A stretch of 64,000 nucleotides of DNA from Exophiala sp. HKRS030 (lineage: Eukaryota > Ascomycota > Eurotiomycetes > Chaetothyriales > Herpotrichiellaceae): NCBI GenBank assembly GCA_023897205.1, contig JAHWDD010000009.1:2356001-2420000 (forward strand). Reading direction: 5' to 3'. The position numbers and the translations under genes were made by a program. Below are positions 55,947 to 64,000 of this stretch, in pieces. Numbering within the stretch: the first letter of the stretch is position 1; each line of letters starts with the position of its first letter. The notes beneath the pieces are model-generated. The model was not told the DNA's origin. It worked only from the letters and a program-made list of their open reading frames with translations, and made no database searches.

Positions 55947-58779
55947 TCAGTCGTGGATGTCCCTCACCAGTCTTGCGGTACACCATACGTATGGATAGTT
56001 TCGTTGGTACCAGTTGACGAACGACTTCCTGCCAGCAATCCTGGGCACAGTGGCCCAACTACCTCCGAGACAAATGTTATGTTTGCCATCAAAGAAGTCA
56101 GCCGTGTATCCTGGGTACAAATCCATCGATTTGAATCCGTCAAATGCGGCAAGTGGTGTACTGGTCCATTCCCACAGGCCACCTGCATCTGCTTGGCCGC
56201 GTAAAGCAGTAGTGTTGGTCACAGGCTCGGGATGCCAGGTCTTGAAACCAATGGGACAATTTTCCAAATGAGCGAACACGTCATTTGGGTCTGGAGGAGA
56301 ACTGCCATTAATGGCAGTCTCCTTAGATGAGCGGCCGGACGGCGGGGTTTCTTCAACACCTTCGTTGGATAAGTGACTGATGCCAAAGGTTAGTGGCTTC
56401 TATCACGGCATCAGGATAAAGACTCACCCGTTGACTGCTGAAATCAATTTGCTAGGCATCTTCTCCAAGGCATCCTTTTGGGCTTCCACATAGTGATAGA
56501 TGCTACGAACCTCTTCCAAGCTGGGGATCCTTCCGTTGGCCCACCTGGCGTAGCCAGCCAACTCATCATAGGAAGCCATGACGGGCCAGTCTAGCGTGTA
56601 CCTGAGTGGGACGAGACCCCATACTGTTCTCACGCTCAACTTGTCGACAAAGCCTGCAGAGGCTTCTGTTGAGAGATTGTTGTTTACTCCCTCGCCGCCG
56701 TTCAATCCATCCACACCCGTCCAATGGGACTTGACAATGAGCCATGAGGCAGGCACAGTAGTGCTACCTGTGGATTCCAGGAAATGTGCGTATTCACCGT
56801 TGCTGATCGGTCTGCTCTGAGCCTTGAAAGCTGGGACCGAAACTGTACGGCTTGGTCGCTCATTGTCCCATCCAAAATACCTGTCCGGTCCAAAATCGTT
56901 TTCTGGGTCATCCAACCCAAGCTTAACTTTGCTGGCTGGGATCTGGTGCCATGTAGCCTCGACTCTGCTTGTTCTGGCTTGCTCTGCAAGTCGAGCGAAG
57001 TCCGGTTTGTCCACTCCTGGGGGTGGCAATATCCTATCACTTTGGAGTAGCATGTAGAGAAATGTCTCCAAATGCATAGCTTCATGCTCATACGCAAGCC
57101 AGAGCCCTCTACCAAGTCTCCGATCAGATAATGCTTGACCGGACTCTATGCTCTCGGTGATTCTCGAGCGTACTCTGGTGGAGTAGCTCAAAATCTCGAC
57201 GAGCGGTGGCCAGGAGTCTGGAATTTCGCTATGATCATGACAGACTTCAGGATTGTCCACGTCTATCTCAATGTTAGTCAGAGTTGGATAATGTCTCCGG
57301 CTTAGCCTACCTGGATCAATACCCCGCTCAAAGATGAATCGGTATGAGGCAGGGTCGGTGGGCTTGCCATTTGTTGCTCTCGTGAAGTGAATATCTGCGA
57401 CGTGGTCAGCCTGGGTAAAAGTGATCTGGAGAGCTGACCTACCGGCAAAAGTTGGAATGTGACCAAGGTAGAAGATCAAGTCATTTCGGAGCTTGATTGG
57501 CTTGTTCAATAGCTCATCCTTGGGAACCATGGATCGCGTCACAATATCCCAGGCAGTCCAGAGTTGGTGCCAGTCATTCAACGAAGGTACCGGATGAGTA
57601 GCATATTCTGATGGCTTTGTAGAGAAATTAACTGTTGCTGGAGATAGCAGATGAATGACTAGACTACATGTCAGCGTCGAGCACTAGAATATGGGCCACG
57701 TGCACGTACAATAATCCTCACGTTTATTCCCGAATGCCACTTGTTGTACTAGACCAGTTGCATGCCAAAGCTGATCGCTTTGGGCCTCTGAGTATTTGAA
57801 TGCATCTTCAAAATGAAGTCTTTCTCCTTTCTTGAAAGAGAAGTGCTGGGTGTTGATGTCTCTCAAAGCCAGGTATGAGGCGTGGTGCCTATCTAGCTTT
57901 TCGTCGTACCGCCCTTCCACCTGCCACTCCTCTTGTTTGAATGCCTCATATCCGAGGATGGAGTTAGCATGAGTTAGACCATTCCTGTAGAAAGTCTCGG
58001 TTACAGATTTGGTGTCATTGTAGGCCTCGAATACACGTTGAGGCTGCTGGCATGCATCGAGACCCACCAATATGAGATCAGCTGGGCGAAGGACTTTTCT
58101 GAAATTGGCGAGAAACTGAGCCGCGCCTTCTCTTGAGAAATTTCCAAGAGAGGAACCCATAGTCATGACACAAGTGGACTGATGAGCATTGGACTTGGAC
58201 AACCAGGTAAGGGCATCATCGTATGTACCGTGCAGAGCATTGAATGAAACATGCTTGTACGCACTAGTATCGAGTTCGGCAAAAGTACGCTGGAGCTCGG
58301 GAAGTGAGAGGTCGAGGGCATAATAATCAACCTTCTTCTGGGCGGTTTCAAAGGCTCTCAGGAGAATATCGACTTTGCGCAGATTACTGTTTTTCCATCA
58401 GGAAGATGTCGGATCTGAACTTCTTGTAAACGCACCCACTACCAAGTTCCACCAGGCGGGATCCATGGGGAATTCTCTCAACTATTTCGCGAGAGTGTGA
58501 TTCGAGTGCTTCGATCTCAGCATTGGTGAGATAATATTCGTCAAGGTACGTGATTTCCTCAAACAACTTCAGACCTTTCTCTACAGGCCGTTAACAACAT
58601 CCTTGCAGCTGATATAGAAAGTTTCAGTACTGACCATCGTATAGGAGAAGTGTGGGAAAGTTCCTTGGCTGGCCATCTATTGGATTCAAAGAGTCTTTCA
58701 GCATTCCCAGCAGGGACTCGCTTGATTTATCCGTCCGTATGTCCAGGAACCGGACTCCTGTTGTACCGTTGGTGGCCAT
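55947..58779 (-). CDS. EGT1: Ergothioneine biosynthesis protein Egt1 (histidine methyltransferase plus sulfoxide synthase)
   Basis: Two-activity enzyme: SAM-dependent trimethylation of histidine to hercynine, then iron- and O2-dependent coupling of hercynine to cysteine. Seven exons (58779-58635, 58580-58436, 58386-57710, 57658-57443, 57394-57311, 57262-56428, 56376-55947) sum to 2532 nt, 843 residues, without any frameshift. EgtD-like methyltransferase, about residues 15-320: LVELGSGNLRK SAM loop and VMTMGSSLGNF. DinB_2/EgtB part: LAYEHEAMHLETFLYMLLQS with the His-x3-His-x-Glu type iron ligands. FGE-sulfatase part: YAHFLE, LPLRYTLDWPVMASYDEL-like, GGLWEWTSTPL and GGSWATVPRIAGRKSFVNWY. The product protects against oxidants. 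The start gives MATNGTTGVRFLDIR, right at the usual N-terminus. Confidence 0.96.
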
Positions 58780-60579
58780 GGGAAAATGCCAGGGGCGAGC
58801 GTCCAAGATCAGGATTGCAATAATTGGGCAGGATAGTAAGACTTTCGGATGGCAAGGCACTGTACATGGAATCTATGGTAGATATACGAATTGCCCACGA
58901 GGTTATCCACCGTGCCACCAGGTATATAGGGTGGAGACCGCAGGGTCATTGTCATCCACGTATCGTATTTGAAGCTCGAGAATTTGCCTCCTACGGGCAT
59001 TGGCCTTTTGATTAGGGAATCCATGAGGATAGAACCAATGAATGTGGACAGATACCTTTCTTCCGGTATGGCTGAGGTTGGCCAAAATGCCAAAAAAGGG
59101 TTAGAAAGCGGAGGGGTCCTCGTCCGAGGATACGTCTGCGAAAAAGCAAAACTCTGAAGAGATTTCTGTGTAGGTACGGTTACACAATCTCACCAACCCT
59201 TGACCTGTAAGAGGCGTTCCTGGATCATCTGTGGGGAAATCAAGACTAATAGTTTCCGTGCAGACCTAGACTTGACGTATGAAGCTCGCCCCAACTCACA
59301 TGCGGTAGGATGATTCTTCTCCGCACCAACGTATGTTGAGAGAGAAGTGGTCTCGGAACGTTCCCACTCATAACTTCTGGGGGTCGTTGCTCCCATAAAT
59401 CCGGGATGCAGGATGAAGTACACAAACCAGCGACCGCGTGGGAGAGAGCTTGATGGCATATGGGCCCGTTTCGCGCGACATGGGCGCCAACTCCAACGCC
59501 AGCGAATCCGATGTTGCGGGGCGCTGATTATGACGAGTACAAGTCTGTCTAACATTAGGCAGCCGGCGAGTTAGAAGTAAGCCAAAATCCGCTTGCTGAC
59601 TGATGGCGGGAGTGCGGAATGGACACAGCGTACAGAGCTGCAGCTGGTCTTCTATCGGAACCAAAACAGGAATTAGTACCTGACGTAGTCGCTACGGTAC
59701 AACAGTACGGAGTGGTTTTTACGAGCTCTGATGGCCAAGTCGCATGCCAATGGTCCCAGCGCGTGACTGTGTGGGCTTGATTGTGGCATGTTCAAGCGAG
59801 CATCTAACCTGGAGACCTCGAGGCTCGAGCTGTGTAAATCCGTGCTCGCCCAAAGTGTCAGCCTCTGCCGCCTAGCCCGGATGGAGAGGCCAGTCAGGTG
59901 TGTGAGATAAAGGAATGGCTCTGTCGGGTCGGTCATGCATGATTCAGTCATCACATCGGACTTGCGGGACAACACGACGGGTTAAATCTAGCCTCGTTGA
60001 ACTCAGATTCGACGAGAGGAAGATGGTCTGATAAGGAAAATAGATAGGATACGCTAGCACGGCCAGTGAAGCCTTCTTTAGCATTCCAGAGGAACTTGAA
60101 AAGGGAGTCGGTGGAATTATGGGTGTGAGATGCCCAATTTGTCGAATGAATCAGTAGCGAAAAGGGAATATTTTCTGTCTGACTCTCTATAATCAGCCAG
60201 TGGTCAATTTCAATATGGGATTGGCGCGTACTGGACCTGCCAGTGCAGACCCTGGAGGCGTCTGACAGAATTGCTGGCATACATTCCCTAATGTAGTAAT
60301 GTATTTTGGATTGGTTCGTGAGACGCGCACGACATTCCACCGTCTATCCATCCACCATCCACCGTCCACAATGCATTAGCTGAACTTCCTTACCCCTCCT
60401 CAACAAAATATCAAACACGTATCTGACGCGTCTTTCACGCGTACCATTTGGTTTCGAACATCTTTGAAACAATCATCGTTTACCTCAGGCCTGCTTGTCC
60501 TCAAACATGAGCGTGCAACTCGCCGTGTGTTGGTGTTGACATCCTCTCCTCGTCGCCTTGCCTCGACCAGATCTCCGTC
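58780..60579. other. Divergent intergenic region
   Basis: 1.8 kb upstream of both EGT1 and the RhoGEF gene. Open frames here are short and unconvincing. Tandem CCATCC/CCACC words occur at about 60343-60365, near the RhoGEF promoter. Confidence 0.5.
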
Positions 60580-62516
60580 ATGTCCAAGACTGGTAATTTG
60601 GCCGCCCTCTCGGCCGTCCTCAATCCAACCGATGTTCCTACGATATACTACGCTGAAGACCCTCCCTATTTACCTCGAATCCTGATATTCTATGCCCCGG
60701 TTCAGGCCGTTGGCTCCCTATCCACTACTTCACGAATACGGACTACAATCCTCAGTGCCGCCGGCTTCAAGAGCTTCGGGGCCTTTTCTGTTGCTCCCAA
60801 CAGTAGTTACTATTCAGCAGTCCACAAGCTACCAGAAGACAAACAGCGAGACGACGTATCTCGAGGCATCGCCTTTGCCCTTTGTAGATATTTTTCTGAA
60901 GTCCCCGTTGAGGTCAAAAATGCCATCGCTGAGGAACATCAGCATGATGGGTCGCCGTTGCGATGGGGCCAAACACATGCCGCTCAAGTGACATGTCGAA
61001 TGAACAAGGTCCTTAACACAGATGAGGTACTAGATGCCCTGCGGCCCTTTTCAAAGGACAGACCAACCACCCCCGTCACACCCATCAAACCACTCGCCTC
61101 GATCAGGAAAACCCGCCCTTCCTTCCTCCCCACCGACACTGGTGCTCATGTCTCCAACCGTGTGGCCCATGCGCCTACGCCATCTCGTAGGATACCGAGC
61201 GGTGTGGCAAATCGTTCGCCTTCGACATCCACGATCGCACCGAGGAAGGTGAGCGCATTGCCGGCGCCAAAGCACTCACTTGATCAGCTTGAGTCCTTAC
61301 GTTTCAAGATGTGTGAATTTGTGGACACCGAAGATAGATATATCACGAGGCTCCAGGAATTGATAGACCTAGTGACGAATCAAGGCCGTACCCCCAAGTC
61401 ATTGAGTAGCAAATTCTCGAGCTCCCGCAACCAAAAGGCAGTGAATGCCATGATTCAATTCCCCTCGCTTTTGGACCAGATCAAGGATATCAACCTTGCA
61501 TTTTTGGACGACATTGAGACTGCCTTGCAGAACTCTGAGGAGGCAGCGCTGACTTTTCTTGCCGAGTCTCAAAACAACCCAGGATTGTTCCAGAATGCTA
61601 AGGACCCGATGGGCATCTACACGTTCGCCAAAGTTCTCCTAACCCACTTCCCCAAGTTCCCCATGCCGTATAGGGAATATCTTGATCTACATGCCCAGAT
61701 CTCCTCAAACTTGACTCAATATTTGAAAGAAGGGACCACCTCAGTCCAGACAGCGCCGTCATTGCTTATGGAGCCTGCACAGCGCATATCTCGATATGGC
61801 TTGTACATAGACACAATGCTGCCCCATGTCCCTACCCATTTCACGGTCGCAATTCGAGCACTAGAGAAGGCCCGCAAAATCATAGCGGAGATCTGTGAGA
61901 TGGAGCCCGCAGCATCCACAATCCTCGACTCTCTCCGTATCGAGCACGAATCTCGCAAAGGCGCACTTTCGCCTACAAAACTCCTCTCTGGCCTGACTCG
62001 ATCTAATGGAACAATACGCGAAGCACCTGCCCTGACAGGTAGCATGCGAGACCGCGACAAACCTCGGTTTTTCCCCAGCCTGGGACGAAGTTTGAGTCGG
62101 CGAACCAAGAACCCCCGACCTGGACTGGCCGGTATTCTCTCTGAGCAGGACCCTGACCAAGCCAGCAACATTAGCAGCAATTCTTCTTTCAACACATCTG
62201 CACGGAATGACGAAAATAGGCCTTTGACGGCCAGCTCTAGCCTCTCACTACAATCAAGTTCGATCAAGAGACCCCGACTGCAGGTTCGGGTCGCTCCGTG
62301 CCCAGTCCCGGTCCGAATATTCCCATCTTATATCCGACCAAATCAAGTCCTAGCGCAGATGTTTATGCTCTTCCTGAATCCGAGAAACCCTCTACAATAG
62401 AGCAGTATAGAGCTGCGCTGATGAAGGTCGAAGATGAGAACTACAGATTGCTACAGCAAAATGCAGATTTGAAGAAACAAATCCGAGAATGCAAATGCGG
62501 CGGTGCGAGGAGATGA
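60580..62516 (+). CDS. RhoGEF (Dbl-homology) domain protein (one frameshift in this sequence)
   Basis: Guanine-nucleotide exchange factor for Rho-type GTPases. Single exon; 645 residues after correction. The N-terminal region (residues 1-150) is of unknown type; a Pro/Ser-rich spacer follows. The DH domain runs about residues 245-435: LRFKMCEFVDTEDRYITRLQ (CR1), LTHFPKFPMPYREYLDLHAQ, and MEPAQRISRYGLYIDTMLPH (CR3, the most conserved helix). A Ser-rich tail ends in a coiled coil (EQYRAALMKVEDENYRLLQQ) and a Cys pair CKCGG. The frame breaks in the C4 run 62272-62275; with one base added, PPTAGSGRSVPSPGPN leads into the coiled coil. No PH domain is evident. Unshifted, translation stops at 62400. 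Confidence 0.85.
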
Positions 62517-63367
62517 ATACATTTTGGGAATGGCTCAATGTTATCAAGTCTACGCACTTGAAATGGCACTGTACGGGGACACAATGGGCGGGAGAAAAAG
62601 TTTCATGACTTGACGAAACCAGATTTTGCAAATCAACTGTATTACATCACCACAATTAGACCTGTCTTTTAACATTACGGTATGCTATATTCTATCCACG
62701 ATGCCGAAAGTGTCGTCGAGAACTTTTGGCTACGACCGAACTCCGCGTTCTACCTGTTTCACCTGCATGAAGTACATATGCTTATCTTCATTTCTCACTT
62801 CAAGCATTCCAAAGTCTCGCTTGGACCCTTCTAGTGAGGCACAACCCCGTGGTCTTACGGAACCATAAACGGTCATTGCACGTGGGAGTGCGCGGCTTTT
62901 AAATCATGTGCATGTCAGTCATTGGCGTTGATTCTTTGGTCCTTTGATTCTTTGACCGGTACGAGCTAGTGAGCAGTGCGGAAACGCACATCGTTCCAAT
63001 ATGGTTTACCTTATCCGCTGCGAATGTGAATTCGACCACCTTCTCCACTTAGCTACACACGGAGACACGGTGCGAAGTCCTTTTTATAAGCGGAAAGTCC
63101 TCGTAGGGACGGGTGTTTTAACATTTGATCATCCATAGATGGAATGCTCTATCTACATATCACACACATCTGGCGGTCTCGCTGGCAGTGATCAAACAAG
63201 AAAGTCGAGGTCTAGAATGCTCTTTGTCTTGGTCGGTTCCTTACATGCCTGCTATTTACCCACTTGAGAGGGTTTGGGGCCGATGCACTGAAGCCAGACC
63301 GGCTCCGCTATAAGCTTGAGAGAGACACAGTTTTGCTCAACTTCGTGGCAAGTGGATGCTTGCCATT
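62517..63367. other. Convergent 3' spacer
   Basis: 851 bp. A short direct repeat (TTGATTCTTTG type) occurs near 62929-62955. No gene was accepted. Confidence 0.5.
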
Positions 63368-64000
63368 TCACGCATCGTCATCGTCGTCAAATCCAGATCT
63401 CACATCAGCCCATCCACTGTTATGCCTAACCATATCGCGATCAATATTCAGCCTCAATGCTCGGGCTTTCTCAGGATCCCACCGCCAACAGCGGCTGGTG
63501 TAGTCATCTGCCACTGTGACGAGGTTACCGTTCTGGGCCCAAGTCACTGCAGTCACTTCTTTGGTATGTCCCCCAACAAGGGCTGTACCGTTGTAATATA
63601 TTGGGCAATCGTCAAGCTCATTGACTTCATCCAGAGCCTTCCTCGAAAAAGCATCAGACTGGAGCTGCACTCGTCTTTGACCCGATCCTGTGTCAATGGG
63701 GAATCTTTGAGCTGCTTTATTTAGAAATCTCTCGTTTGTTGGAAAAACCACAGCGCACTCTTGGCCGCTGCCAATTGCAATCATTTCGGTACAATTTCCG
63801 TTCTGAGTGAACTGCTCGAGCTGGTTGGAGCGTACGGCAATTTTATCATAGAACGTGGCCATTCGGAGGGACGGATGGCGAAATCCGTACAATGGACCGA
63901 GCCCGCTTCCCGAGGTTTTCAGGGCTTTGGAACGCGCAACTGACGAGGCTGACATCTCAGGGGCACCTCCAAGAACCAGATGCGCCGTCGAGTAAGCATA
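63368..64000 (-). CDS. WD40-repeat protein, Cdt2-like, C-terminal part (5' end outside window)
   Basis: Only the last 210 codons are visible; the frame is open to the right edge. The sequence shows VRSNQLEQF and LKTSGSGLGPLYGFRHPSLR, then a final WD40 blade (GGHTKEVTAVTWAQNGNLVT, ADDYTSRCWRWDPEKA). The pairing of a YGFRHP-type segment with a last blade GHT...EV...W...TVADDYTSRCWR resembles fungal Cdt2, the CRL4 ubiquitin-ligase receptor that degrades replication-licensing and checkpoint targets. The end is acidic (SGFDDDDDA). The family call is moderate because most blades are outside the window. Confidence 0.6.
   Translation of the reverse strand, partial: YAYSTAHLVLGGAPEMSASSVARSKALKTSGSGLGPLYGFRHPSLRMATFYDKIAVRSNQLEQFTQNGNCTEMIAIGSGQECAVVFPTNERFLNKAAQRFPIDTGSGQRRVQLQSDAFSRKALDEVNELDDCPIYYNGTALVGGHTKEVTAVTWAQNGNLVTVADDYTSRCWRWDPEKARALRLNIDRDMVRHNSGWADVRSGFDDDDDA

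Noticed and set aside
56424..57581. Single-exon reading of the EGT1 middle part
   Set aside because: It includes two in-frame introns (57442-57395 and 57310-57263) with good splice sites that interrupt conserved segments.
1..64000. tRNA, rRNA, CRISPR arrays, viral genes
   Set aside because: No tRNA-like cloverleaf, rRNA sequence, spaced direct-repeat array or viral protein was seen on reading both strands; a tRNA scan could still find a weak one.

Overview
The window is nuclear DNA of a filamentous ascomycete (Pezizomycotina). The evidence is short introns (about 45-110 nt) with fungal splice signals, Zn2Cys6 regulators, a PDR-type ABC-G transporter, a single-copy Egt1, and a DNA transposon with the CpA-to-TpA signature of repeat-induced point mutation (RIP). 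The class cannot be fixed by eye; Eurotiomycetes/Chaetothyriales or Dothideomycetes are both possible.

Layout. 0-16 kb is mostly housekeeping: the 3' end of UBA1, an Ecm4-type glutathione transferase, an MDR oxidoreductase, an unrecognised HExxH protein with an RG-rich tail, a two-RRM snRNP protein, VMA8, SYF1 and an aldehyde dehydrogenase. At 16.2-18.4 kb a transposon with 53-bp terminal inverted repeats and a RIP-mutated interior sits inside an ORF; the reading frame resumes exactly on the far side. 18.4-41 kb is accessory: DUF3237 protein, alcohol dehydrogenase with a damaged splice acceptor, two Zn2Cys6 factors, ABC-G transporter, DUF4188 protein, kelch protein and a 2-oxoglutarate/Fe(II) oxygenase. 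It looks like a metabolic or export island, but no PKS, NRPS or terpene core enzyme is visible. 42-64 kb returns to core genes: CCT1 and prolyl-tRNA synthetase (divergent pair), a membrane GNAT, PPG1 phosphatase, two unrecognised proteins, EGT1 (ergothioneine), a RhoGEF-domain protein and the 3' part of a Cdt2-like WD40 gene.

A cross-cutting feature matters for every model here. Eight to ten genes need exactly one extra base, nearly always in a C or G run, to read through (5716, 7154, 24973, 31850, 38896, 42528, 46196, about 50.65 kb, 54614, 62272). Two are essential genes whose conserved C-termini lie one frame away, so systematic homopolymer undercalling in the assembly is the likeliest cause. 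Exons were assigned by hand from splice signals, frame continuity and family conservation. Models whose summed exon length is a multiple of three (after adding the missing base where noted) are marked with higher confidence.
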